Positions 40,244 through 49,665 of a stretch of 64,000 bases of DNA are shown here, piece by piece. Origin of the DNA: Phycisphaerales bacterium. GTDB lineage: Bacteria > Planctomycetota > UBA1135 > UBA2386. Each line of letters begins with the position of its first letter. Positions within the stretch are counted from its first letter, which is position 1. The notes beneath the pieces are model-generated. The model did no database searches and was not told the DNA's origin. It saw only the letters and a program-made list of their open reading frames with translations. The stretch is from positions 1 through 64,000 of the forward strand of contig JADCJE010000098.1 of the NCBI GenBank assembly GCA_020247305.1. Reading direction: 5' to 3'. Position numbers and translations under genes: made by a program.

Positions 40244-41707
40244 GTGCCAGCCGACCGCGTCCGCTCCACCACTGCGCTCGCCGTCGCCGCAGCCGCCGTC
40301 GCGGCCTGCGGCGGCGGCGCCAGCAGCGATCCGGTCGGCGGCGCTGCGACCATCGAGGTGCTGGCGTGCCGTCAGCGGGTCGACCAGCCCGCCAACTTCG
40401 CCGAGGTGGCCCTGCGCGACGGCCGCAACCTCGGCACGTCGCGGCTCGGCGACCGCGCCGGCGTCGAACGCAGCGCCCGCGGCCACGCCGACCAGGACGC
40501 GGTTGTGCTCGTGCGCGAGACGACGAACGGCGACGCCGCCAGCCGCGAGATCTACGTCGCTTCGCGCACCGGCGCCTTCGCCGAGCGCCGGCTGACCAGC
40601 CGGCCGGGCCGCGACGACGGCGCCTGCTGGTCGCCCGACGGCACGCGCGTGCTGTTCGCCAGCGACCGCGACGGCATCGGTGGGCTGTGGACGATGGCTG
40701 CCGACGGCACGGATGCGCGCCCCTTCACCGGCGTGCCGGCGGGAACGACGGACCTGGAGCCGGACTGGCACGCGGCGACCGGCCTCGTCGTGTGGAGCCG
40801 CCGGTCCGGCGCCGGCGCGCACGCGCTGTGGCTGGGCGACGCCAACGGCGGCGGCGCGCTGCCGCTGACGACCGGCGGCGGCGCGACGGGCGGCGGCAAC
40901 GGCGACCGCGAGCCGGCGTTCGCGCCCGACGGCCTGCGCGTCGCATTCGTGCGCCGCGTCGCCGCGGATTCGGCGTCGCTCTGCCTCTGCGACGTCGCCA
41001 CCGGCACCGTGACCGTGCTCGTCGCGGACGGCGACGCGACGTCACCGCGCGTCGCGCCAGCGCAAGACTGCATCCTGTTCGGGCTCGCTGAACCGGCGGC
41101 CGGGCGCGCGACGCACCGGCTCGCCCGCCACACGCTGGCGGACGGCACGACGACGCTGCTGTGGCCGGACGAGCGCTGGCGCCTCGTCGGGCTCGACCTG
41201 CTGCCGACGCTGCCCGCGTTGCCGGCGGCCGCCGCGCCGACGCGGCTCGACGTCACCGCCGCGCAGGTCCAGGTCGCCACGGCGTCGAGCGCGCTCGGCG
41301 ACCGTGCCGCGCTGCGCGACGCGGATGGCGACGAGTACCTGCTGACGACGGCGACCATCGACGGCCGCGAGATCGCCGGCATCAACGTGCGCTTCGACCT
41401 GCCGGTGGCGGCTGCCGCCGACGCGCTCGAATTGCGGGTGCGCATCCGCCTGCGCAGTTCGCGCGCCGACGGCGACGCGATCCTGCGCACGTCGTTCTAC
41501 AACCCGGTCGACGAACGCTTCGACACGGCGGTCGAACGGCCGGCGAGCACGAGCGCGATCGAACTCGCCTTCGCCTCGGCGAGCCTGCGACACGTCACGG
41601 CACAGCGGCAGGTGCGCGTCACCGCGATCGCCGACCTGCCCGCCGGACCGAGGGCGGAGTTGCGCGTCGACCTCGTCGAGGTCGTGCTCGTCGCCAGGGC
41701 GAACTGA
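40244..41707 (+). CDS. TolB-like beta-propeller lipoprotein
   Basis: 487-aa exported lipoprotein from the GTG at 40244, the only in-frame start before the signal peptide. The lipobox is VAACGGG with C22. The middle is a WD40-like/PD40 propeller: DDGACWSPDGTRVLFASDRDG, GLWTMAADGTDARPFTG, EPAFAPDGLRVAFVRRVA and SPRVAPAQDCILFG. After ~residue 340 comes a separate jelly-roll-like domain (FDLPVAAAADALELRVRIRL) resembling domains that carry CBM-type folds. TolB-like propellers in lipoproteins mediate protein interactions in the envelope. No gene of a Tol-Pal system is adjacent. Confidence 0.75.
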   Translation: MPADRVRSTTALAVAAAAVAACGGGASSDPVGGAATIEVLACRQRVDQPANFAEVALRDGRNLGTSRLGDRAGVERSARGHADQDAVVLVRETTNGDAASREIYVASRTGAFAERRLTSRPGRDDGACWSPDGTRVLFASDRDGIGGLWTMAADGTDARPFTGVPAGTTDLEPDWHAATGLVVWSRRSGAGAHALWLGDANGGGALPLTTGGGATGGGNGDREPAFAPDGLRVAFVRRVAADSASLCLCDVATGTVTVLVADGDATSPRVAPAQDCILFGLAEPAAGRATHRLARHTLADGTTTLLWPDERWRLVGLDLLPTLPALPAAAAPTRLDVTAAQVQVATASSALGDRAALRDADGDEYLLTTATIDGREIAGINVRFDLPVAAAADALELRVRIRLRSSRADGDAILRTSFYNPVDERFDTAVERPASTSAIELAFASASLRHVTAQRQVRVTAIADLPAGPRAELRVDLVEVVLVARAN

Positions 41708-41726
41708 CCGCCGCGGGTCCGACGCG

Positions 41727-42203
41727 TCAGCGCGCCGAACGCTGCAGGTCGAACAGCAGACCGATGCCGGCGCCCAGCAGCGCGCCCTCGCCACGGTGGC
41801 TGCGGGTCGACAATGCGCCGCCGATGCCCGCACCGAGGACGGTGCCGATGGGCAGGAACGGCTGGCGCTGACGCTGCGGCATGGGCGCGGGCGTGGCGTA
41901 GGCCGGATCGGACCAGCCCGGTGGCGGCGATTCCGTCCCTGCCGCGACCGACGCCGCGGCAGGCGCCGCCGGCTCCGCCCACGCGGCGCGGTAGAGCACG
42001 CGGACCTCGGGGTCGGACACGAACGGCGACGTCGCGCCCGGCGGCGCGGGCGCGCGATCGGCGTCGGCGCGCACGCGCGACTCCATGGCGACGGCCGCGG
42101 GCGCGGCCGGCGGCGTCGGCGGCAGGCGGCGGGCCGGCTGCGCGCCCGCGCAGGCGGCGAGCGCGGCCAGACCGAGCATGCCGAGCGTGTGGACGAGTCG
42201 CAT
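41727..42203 (-). CDS. Small lipoprotein with glycine-zipper C-terminus
   Basis: 158 aa. The lipobox is LAACAG with C18. A Pro/Ala-rich spacer fills the middle. The C-terminal ~45 residues (GTVLGAGIGGALSTRSHRGEG, then ALLGAGIGLLFDL) form a glycine zipper of the type that inserts in or lies against the outer membrane. It is last in the lpoB operon, nine bases after the DUF1425 gene. Function unknown. Confidence 0.65.
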   Translation of the reverse strand: MRLVHTLGMLGLAALAACAGAQPARRLPPTPPAAPAAVAMESRVRADADRAPAPPGATSPFVSDPEVRVLYRAAWAEPAAPAAASVAAGTESPPPGWSDPAYATPAPMPQRQRQPFLPIGTVLGAGIGGALSTRSHRGEGALLGAGIGLLFDLQRSAR

Positions 42204-42212
42204 CGGACGCGC

Positions 42213-42620
42213 TCAGCGGTTCCAGGTGATGGTCATCGTCCAGTCCTGCGCCGCGTCGAGCTTGCTGATGACAACGACGGGCAGCGTCTGGCCGGGGCCG
42301 AGCAGCTTGACCTGCTGGTTGGTGTCGTCGCCGATCGGCGCCTTCATGCCGTCGAGGAAGCTGGTCTGCACCAGGATCTTGTGCTCCTCGTCGTCGATGT
42401 TGCGGATCGGCACGACGACCTTGAGCTGGTTGCTGCCCGGCACGCGTTCGACGCCGACGCGCCCGATGCGGAGCACGTCGAGCAGTTCGCCGTCGACGAC
42501 GAAGACGTTGCTGCCGAGTTCAGCGTCGGCGTCGATGGACAACGCGGCGTAGGGCGGGGACGCGCAGGCCGCGGCGAGCGCGGCGGTGGCGACGAACGAC
42601 ATGGAGCGGAGCGACTTCAT
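42213..42620 (-). CDS. DUF1425 (YcfL) family lipoprotein
   Basis: 135-aa lipoprotein; the lipobox is LAAACAS with C19. The mature domain matches YcfL/DUF1425 in layout: NVFVVDGELLDVLRIGRVGVER, KVVVPIRNIDDEEHKILVQTSFLD, ending KLDAAQDWTMTITWNR (long runs here are adjacent segments, not one continuous quote). In enterobacteria ycfL lies next to lpoB, as here, which supports the call. Role unknown beyond association with the LpoB locus. It is nine bases downstream of the preceding gene's stop, on the minus strand. Confidence 0.8.
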   Translation of the reverse strand: MKSLRSMSFVATAALAAACASPPYAALSIDADAELGSNVFVVDGELLDVLRIGRVGVERVPGSNQLKVVVPIRNIDDEEHKILVQTSFLDGMKAPIGDDTNQQVKLLGPGQTLPVVVISKLDAAQDWTMTITWNR

Positions 42621-42628
42621 GGGATGCC

Positions 42629-43846
42629 TCACTTGCGGGCGGGACGGACCTCGCTGACGCCGACCTCGACGAGCGACGGATCGGCGACGTCGACGAGACG
42701 GAAGGTGCACGTGGCGTCGTCGCCGCCGACGCAGACGGCGCGACCGACGGGACGCCAGTCGGGGCTCGCCAGCGACCCCATGGCGCCGACGCTGAAGCCC
42801 TCGTACGCGCTGGCGACGCGGCGACCGACGGCGGCCTCGACCAGCCACGAGCCGGCGTCGTCGGTCCACTTGCGCGTGACGACCGGCGGCTGCAGCGCGA
42901 AGAAGATCGCCTCGGCGACGGCGGCCTTGGCCTGGTCGCCCAGTTGCACCGCCATCGCGTCCAGGCGTTCGACTGGCGTCCCGGGCGGCACGGCGAGGTC
43001 GATCGTCAGCGTGCGATCGAGCACGTCGACGTCCTCGACGAGGTCGACGACCTTCACCGACACACGCACCGCGCCCGCGATCAACCGCTGCGGCCGGGGC
43101 CCGCTGGTCGGCCGGGCGCGGTTGGGGCGCTCGACCTCGCTGCGGAACTGCATCGGCTGCCAGCCGACGACGACGCGGTGCGAGGGCACCAACTGCTGCC
43201 CGACCTTGCCGCGCTCGCGCAGCGCCGCGTCGGCGCCCGCCTTCACGCCGGCGCTGCGGGCCGTGAACTTGACGCGCTGCGTCGCGCGCAGGTTGTCGCG
43301 GATCGACGGCGCCTCGTACGCGCCTTCCAGCTTGTCGAAGGGGCCGCCCTCGGCGCCCTCCTCGAAGCGTTCGAGCCGCCACTGCCGCAGGTCGTCGTCG
43401 ACGAGGTCGACGACGAAGGCCTCCTTGCCCGGCGTGAAGGCGGCGACCTTGGCGCGCACCTCGACGTCGACGCGGCCGTCGTCGTGCCGATCCTTGCGGG
43501 TCACTTCGTACGTCTCGACGACGCCGTCGAGCTGGCGCGCGACCCATTCGTGCTCGATCTCCGCCTCGGCCGGCAATTGCGCGGCCTTGGCGTCCGCGTC
43601 GCCGGCCGGACGCGCGACGACGGCGAGCCGGCTGCGCACGCCCGCGCCGCGCACGATGCGGACGCCGTGGCGGCGTTCGATGGCGTCCTCAAGCGCGGCG
43701 GCCAGCGCGGTGCGATAGTTGGGGCCGCTGCCGGCGCCGTTTGTCCAACCGTCGCGCGCGGCCGCGACGGCGGGCGGGGCGTCCTGGGCGACGACGGACG
43801 CCGGCGACAGCGAGGCGAGGACGAGCAGCGTGGCGAAGTGGTTCAT
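42629..43846 (-). CDS. Exported LPP20/CsgG-like envelope protein of the lpoB cluster
   Basis: 405 aa with a cleavable signal peptide (MNHFATLLVLASLSPASVVAQ). The N-terminal part (YRTALAAALEDAIERRHGVRI, then LDGVVETYEVTRKDRHDDGRVDVEVRAKVAAF) is the alpha-beta fold of LPP20/FlgT-N proteins, in which a helix of an 'A..AL..AI' type precedes a strand pair. A second part (VDLVEDVDVLDRTLTIDL and QAKAAVAEAIFFAL) is CsgG-like. It is the third gene of the operon after lpoB and the COG3014-type gene, with 61 bases to the latter. A role with LpoB in the outer membrane is inferred from context only. Confidence 0.65.
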   Translation of the reverse strand: MNHFATLLVLASLSPASVVAQDAPPAVAAARDGWTNGAGSGPNYRTALAAALEDAIERRHGVRIVRGAGVRSRLAVVARPAGDADAKAAQLPAEAEIEHEWVARQLDGVVETYEVTRKDRHDDGRVDVEVRAKVAAFTPGKEAFVVDLVDDDLRQWRLERFEEGAEGGPFDKLEGAYEAPSIRDNLRATQRVKFTARSAGVKAGADAALRERGKVGQQLVPSHRVVVGWQPMQFRSEVERPNRARPTSGPRPQRLIAGAVRVSVKVVDLVEDVDVLDRTLTIDLAVPPGTPVERLDAMAVQLGDQAKAAVAEAIFFALQPPVVTRKWTDDAGSWLVEAAVGRRVASAYEGFSVGAMGSLASPDWRPVGRAVCVGGDDATCTFRLVDVADPSLVEVGVSEVRPARK

Positions 43847-43907
43847 GGCGTCGGGAAACGGACGCGGCAGAGCGCAGGCGGCTCGGCGCGGTTGCGGACG
43901 CGCGCCG

Positions 43908-45161
43908 TCATGGCGCGGGACTCGGATTGCCGTCGATCGGCAGCGAACGGAACAGCTGCCAGCACTCGCCCGCCGGCGGCACGACGATGTCGCGCACCTG
44001 GCGCAGCCCCGGCAGCGACCGGCCCGAGGCGTCGAGGAACTCGACGTCGAGCTGGTGCGGGCCGGGCGGCGCGTCGAACGCGAGCGCCTGCACGCTCGAC
44101 GGCAAGGTCGGCCAGTGGCGCACGTCGGCGGCGGTCGAGGTCAGCAGGCCGGCCAGCAGCAGCGCGCCGCCGACGATGGCCTGCGTCTGCGCCGCCTCGC
44201 GGTGCCGGCGGCCGGCGCGCGCGGCCTGGTCGAGCAGCACGATGCCGGCGACGGTCGCCGCCGACTTGAACACCGCCTTGCCCTTGCGGATGCCCTCCAT
44301 GGCCGTGCCGCCGAGCGTGCGCGCCTGGTAGTCGACGTCGACCAGCAGCGCCGTCGGACCGACCGGGCGGCCGTCGAGCGACACGCGCGCGCGCACGGCC
44401 GGATGCGACCGCGAACGGAACCGCGCCAGCTCGTCCTGGCCGCCGTCGCCGTACTTCTCCGGGCCCATGCCGCACTCGGCGAGCACGACGACGTTGCCGC
44501 GATGCGGCTCGTTGAGCACCGGCACGTTGGCTTCGCCGCGGGCGCCGTGCTCGAGCGCGAAGGTGTGCGCCTGCCGCGCCTCCTTGAAGAAGTCGTCCGC
44601 GTCGGGCGACCCCATCAGCCGGCTCATGCGACCCGCCAGCCAGAACAGCAGCGCGTTGTCGGCCTGGTAGCGCTCGTCCTCGACCTCGGCGTCGGCGAGG
44701 ATGCCGCGCTTGCAGGCGGCGCGGGCGTTGTCGGGCTCGCCGTGCAGCAGGAAGGCCCAGGCGACGTAGAAGGCATTCATCGTCTTCTCGTACGGATCGC
44801 CCTTCCAGGTCTTGCTGCTCTCGCTGCCGAGGATCGCGCCGGTGGCCTCGCCGCTGCCGGTCGACCAACTGCCCATGATCTGGCCGGCGCGCACGAAGCC
44901 GGCGCGCGCCTCGTCGAAGCGGCCGAGCAGCAGGTCGCACTGCGCCTGCACGTTGAGCACGAGCGCGAGGTTCTCCGCCGGGCCTTCGGACGCCTGCGCC
45001 GCAGCGAACGAGCGCACGGCGCCGAGGTCCCCGTCGATGAACTGACGCAGCGGCACGGCCGGCTGCGAGATCGCGCAGCCGGTCGCCAGCAGGCAGAGCG
45101 CCGACGATGCGAGCGCGCGCAGGCGCCGCAGCGCGGCCGGAAACGCCGCGGATCCGCTCAC
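43908..45161 (-). CDS. COG3014-type TPR lipoprotein
   Basis: 417-aa lipoprotein; the start GTG at 45161 overlaps the lpoB stop (GTGA), giving lipobox LATGCAIS with C29. N-terminal TPR-like helices (ENLALVLNVQAQCDLLLGRFDEARAGF) are followed by ERYQADNALLFWLAGRMSRLMG and a conserved-looking NEPHRGNVVVLAECGMGPEK strand. A hydrophobic pair lies at ~300-345 (TVAGIVLLDQAAR; AIVGGALLLAGLL). The C-terminal beta part ends in WQLFRSLPIDGNPSPAP. Proteins of this type occur beside LpoB and YcfL in several phyla; their job is unknown. Confidence 0.75.
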   Translation of the reverse strand: MSGSAAFPAALRRLRALASSALCLLATGCAISQPAVPLRQFIDGDLGAVRSFAAAQASEGPAENLALVLNVQAQCDLLLGRFDEARAGFVRAGQIMGSWSTGSGEATGAILGSESSKTWKGDPYEKTMNAFYVAWAFLLHGEPDNARAACKRGILADAEVEDERYQADNALLFWLAGRMSRLMGSPDADDFFKEARQAHTFALEHGARGEANVPVLNEPHRGNVVVLAECGMGPEKYGDGGQDELARFRSRSHPAVRARVSLDGRPVGPTALLVDVDYQARTLGGTAMEGIRKGKAVFKSAATVAGIVLLDQAARAGRRHREAAQTQAIVGGALLLAGLLTSTAADVRHWPTLPSSVQALAFDAPPGPHQLDVEFLDASGRSLPGLRQVRDIVVPPAGECWQLFRSLPIDGNPSPAP

Positions 45162-45763
45162 CGGTTGATGACCGACTTCTCGGACTCCGTCTTCATGTCG
45201 TAGTCGCCCGTCCAGACGAGCTCCTGCGTGACGAGGTCGGTCAGCTCGAACGTCACCAGGATGTAGCTCGACTTCAGCTTGCCGGCCTGGCGGTCGCGGC
45301 TCTTGATCGTGCCCTTGAGCACGAAGTCGCTGCCGGCCACCTTGCGGTCGTTCGTGCCGGAGACCTGGCCGCGGTCCTTCATGCGGCGTTCGGCGTCGAC
45401 GAGGTCGCTGGCCTGCGGCGAGCGGTCGATGATCTTGACCTGCCGGCCGAAGGCCTCGAACAGGTTGGTGCGCAGCTTCGTCAGGATGATCTCCTTGTCG
45501 ATCGCGTCCGAGCTGTCGTTGCGCAGCTCGTAGATGAAGAACGACGAGCGCTCTCCTTCCTTGCCCGGCGCCAGCACGCCCGAAGCCTTGATCTTGGCGG
45601 CCATGTCGACCGCCATCGTGCGGATGTCCTGGCTCTGCAGGCCGGTGCCTGTGACGGTGTCGGGGGCGTCCGCGCGGACGCGGGTGTCGCGGGTGCCGCC
45701 GCAGGCAGCGAACAGCAGGAGGGTCGAAGCGAGGAGACCGGTCGAAACGGAACGGATGGACAT
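45158..45763 (-). CDS. lpoB: Penicillin-binding protein activator LpoB
   Basis: 201-aa outer-membrane lipoprotein. In E. coli LpoB reaches through the periplasm to activate the peptidoglycan synthase PBP1B. Lipobox FAACGG has C21. The globular domain shows DIRTMAVDMAAKI, FFIYELRNDSSDAIDKEIIL, LRTNLFEAFGRQVKIIDRS and DFVLKGTIKSRDRQ, all typical. The N-terminal disordered linker is short (~25 residues), suggesting a thin periplasmic gap. First gene of a five-gene operon, coupled to the next by a GTGA overlap. It is divergent from the GT2 gene, 150 bases between starts. Confidence 0.88.
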   Translation of the reverse strand: MSIRSVSTGLLASTLLLFAACGGTRDTRVRADAPDTVTGTGLQSQDIRTMAVDMAAKIKASGVLAPGKEGERSSFFIYELRNDSSDAIDKEIILTKLRTNLFEAFGRQVKIIDRSPQASDLVDAERRMKDRGQVSGTNDRKVAGSDFVLKGTIKSRDRQAGKLKSSYILVTFELTDLVTQELVWTGDYDMKTESEKSVINR

Positions 45764-45913
45764 GGTCGGAATCGTGGGGCGGGATCTGCCGCCGGGCAAC
45801 CCTGGCGATGCGCCGGGCAAATGGCGCGCGCAAGCGCAACCGCCCCGCCGGCGTTCGGTCCTGGCGGCCGTTTTGGTGGCGTCGCGCGGAGATGCGCCCT
45901 ACGCTCGCCCGCC

Positions 45914-46666
45914 GTGCGGCATTCGACCCTTGCCAACAAGACGGTGGTGATCATTCCGGCCTTCCGCGAGTCCGGCCGGGTCGGATCCGTCGTGCGCGAG
46001 GTGCTCGGTCTGGGACTCGGCCTCGACGTCGTCGTCATCGACGACGGCAGCCCGGACGCCACCGCGCACGAAGCGCGCGCGGCGGGCGCCGACGTCTTGA
46101 CCCACCCGTACAACCTCGGCTACGGCTGCGCCTTGCACACCGGCTACTGCCGGGCGTGGCGGGCCGGTTACGACCGCGTGCTGCAGATGGACGCCGATGG
46201 CCAGCACGAGCCGGCGATGCTCGCGCGGTTGGTGGCTGCGCTCGACGCCGGCGCCGACGTGGTGCTCGGCTCGCGTTACCTCGACGACCAGCCGCCGCCG
46301 ACCTCGCTGGCCAAGCGCCTCGCCACCCGCGTGTTCGCGGCGATAGCGACGCGGTGGACCGGAATGCGCATCACCGACCCGACCAGCGGCTTCCAGGGGC
46401 TCTCGCGCGCCGCGCTGGAGTGCGTAGTCAACGACGGCTTTCCCGAGGACTATCCGGACACGGACGTACTCGTCGAACACCACAGAGCCGGATTGAAGTT
46501 GGCCGAGGTTCCTGTACGGATGCACGCGCGCAAGGGCGGCTTGTCGATGCATCGTGGCGCCCGCATCGCGTACTACGGCTACAAGATGCTGCTGACCCTC
46601 ATGCTGATTCCGATCCGCCGGCCGACGCCACTGCGCGCCCGCGACACCGTGGCGAGGTGCACGTGA
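45914..46666 (+). CDS. Family 2 glycosyltransferase (dolichyl/polyprenyl-phosphate sugar synthase-like)
   Basis: 250-aa cytoplasmic GT-A enzyme, start GTG 45914. Features: VVIIPAFRESGRVGSVV, VVVIDDGSPDAT, QMDADGQHEP (DxD), VLGSRYLDD and TDPTSGFQGLSR. These match DPM1/GtrB-like transferases that move a hexose from a nucleotide sugar to a polyprenyl phosphate. The C-terminus is mildly hydrophobic (YYGYKMLLTLMLIPI) but lacks the two helices of GtrB. The stop overlaps the start of the DUF2304 gene (GTGA), the usual pairing of this family. Likely role: lipid-linked sugar for surface glycans, by inference. Confidence 0.85.
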   Translation: MRHSTLANKTVVIIPAFRESGRVGSVVREVLGLGLGLDVVVIDDGSPDATAHEARAAGADVLTHPYNLGYGCALHTGYCRAWRAGYDRVLQMDADGQHEPAMLARLVAALDAGADVVLGSRYLDDQPPPTSLAKRLATRVFAAIATRWTGMRITDPTSGFQGLSRAALECVVNDGFPEDYPDTDVLVEHHRAGLKLAEVPVRMHARKGGLSMHRGARIAYYGYKMLLTLMLIPIRRPTPLRARDTVARCT

Positions 46667-47148
46667 TCGCCGAACTGCAGCAAGCCGCGACCGAAGTCAC
46701 CCCGCTGCTCGATCGGCAGCGCTACGTCGCGCTCGCTGTGGCGGCCGCGGTCGTGGTCGTCGTGTTCGAACTCGTCCGCCGGCGCAAGCTGCGCGAAGAG
46801 TACTCGTGGGTGTGGATCGCGACGGCCGTCGTCGTCGCCGCCCTCGCGCTGGAGGGCACGCTGCTGACTTCAATCAGCGTCTGGGTCGGCTCGTCGAGCC
46901 CGGTCTGGACGCTGTTCTTCGGCTCGATGGTGTTCCTGCTGGCACTCGCGCTGCAGTTCTCGGTGCGCCTGACGCGGCTCACCCACCGCCACCGGACGCT
47001 CGGTCAGCGCCTCGCGCTGCTCGAAGCCGAGGTCCTGAAGCTGCGCGGGCAGGCAGATGCGCCGGCAGAGGCCGCCGCCGACCGAGCCGTCGAGCGCCGT
47101 GTCGCCGAACGGCCGGCGGCCGCGCGCCAGCGCGACGTCGTCGCCTGA
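46663..47148 (+). CDS. DUF2304 membrane protein
   Basis: 161 aa from GTG 46663, which overlaps the GT2 stop by four bases. Three hydrophobic segments, RYVALAVAAAVVVVVFELV, SWVWIATAVVVAALALEG and PVWTLFFGSMVFLLALALQF, then an amphipathic helix with LRLTHRH-like SVRLTRLTHRHRTLGQRLALLEAEV, a probable coiled coil. The RRKLREEYSWVW motif between helices 1 and 2 is the family mark. DUF2304 proteins accompany polyprenyl-phosphate glycosyltransferases and probably anchor them. An Ala/Arg-rich tail ends the protein. Confidence 0.82.
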   Translation: MIAELQQAATEVTPLLDRQRYVALAVAAAVVVVVFELVRRRKLREEYSWVWIATAVVVAALALEGTLLTSISVWVGSSSPVWTLFFGSMVFLLALALQFSVRLTRLTHRHRTLGQRLALLEAEVLKLRGQADAPAEAAADRAVERRVAERPAAARQRDVVA

Positions 47149-47651
47149 TGGCGGCAGACCGCGGCGCCGACCTGGCGAAGGTCGTTGCCACCGAGTTCCG
47201 CCGGCGGCTGCTGGGCGAGATGCTGCCGCGCTTGCGCGCCTGCGCCGACCTGCTGGGCGAAGTCGGCGTGTGGCGGCGCCCAGGCCCGACCTGCAACGCG
47301 GTCGGCAACCTGCTGCTGCACCTGCGCGGCAACACGACGCAGTGGATCCTCGCCACGTTCGGCGCGACGGCGGACGCGCGCGATCGCGCCGCCGAGTTCG
47401 CGGCCCGCGACGGTGCGGACGGCGCGGAACTGGTCGCCGCGCTCGACGTTTGCTGGCGCCGCGCATGCGACGTCGTCGATGGCCTGAGCGTGGACGAGCT
47501 GCTGCGCGAACGCACGATCCAGGGCCGCTACCGCGAAACCGGACTCGCCGCCGTACTGCACGTGCTGGAGCATTGCTCCGGCCACGCTGCGCAGGTCTAC
47601 GCGTGGACGAAGCAGGCGACGGGGCGCGACCTCGCGTTCTACGACCTGTAG
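47148..47651 (+). CDS. DinB/DUF1572 family four-helix protein
   Basis: 167 aa. The ATG at 47148 overlaps the previous stop (TGATG), so it is coupled to the DUF2304 gene. Metal-binding histidines of the DinB-like bundle are visible: LLLHLRGNTTQW (family NL.HL.GN), and LEHCSGHAAQVYAWTKQATG (family H..HHRGQI). DinB-like proteins include bacillithiol and mycothiol S-transferases and many unknowns. The thiol substrate here is unknown. Linkage to a glycosyltransferase pair is unusual and may not be functional. Confidence 0.8.
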   Translation: MAADRGADLAKVVATEFRRRLLGEMLPRLRACADLLGEVGVWRRPGPTCNAVGNLLLHLRGNTTQWILATFGATADARDRAAEFAARDGADGAELVAALDVCWRRACDVVDGLSVDELLRERTIQGRYRETGLAAVLHVLEHCSGHAAQVYAWTKQATGRDLAFYDL

Positions 47652-47731
47652 CGCGCGTCCCGCGTCCGGGGCGAAGCGGACGACCGCAGGCGCATCGGTG
47701 GATTCGGCGAGGATCGGCCGCGAGTCCCCGG

Positions 47732-47778
47732 GCGCGAAGACGCGTGCCGGGCGGCGCAGCCTTTCGTGACGCAGGCTC

Positions 47779-47782
<4 letters not shown>
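47732..47782 (-). repeat. Dispersed intergenic palindromic repeat, copy D
   Basis: Read on the minus strand it begins CTAGGAGCCTGCG and continues with an AGGCTGCGCCGCCCGG core, matching copy C at 58581 and copies A and B at 24461-24578. The TAG stop of the histidine kinase gene lies inside its first bases, so it is the immediate 3' end of that gene. Part of a second copy (GCGCGCGTCCCGCG) follows the DinB stop at 47652. Confidence 0.7.
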
Positions 47783-49632
<1,850 letters not shown>

Positions 49633-49665
49633 CGCCGGCTCATCGAACCTGCCGCCGACGCGTCA

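Noticed and set aside
45764-45839. Extension of the COG3014-type frame beyond lpoB
   Set aside because: That frame inside lpoB is shadow; the GTG at 45161 with a GTGA overlap yields a lipobox protein.
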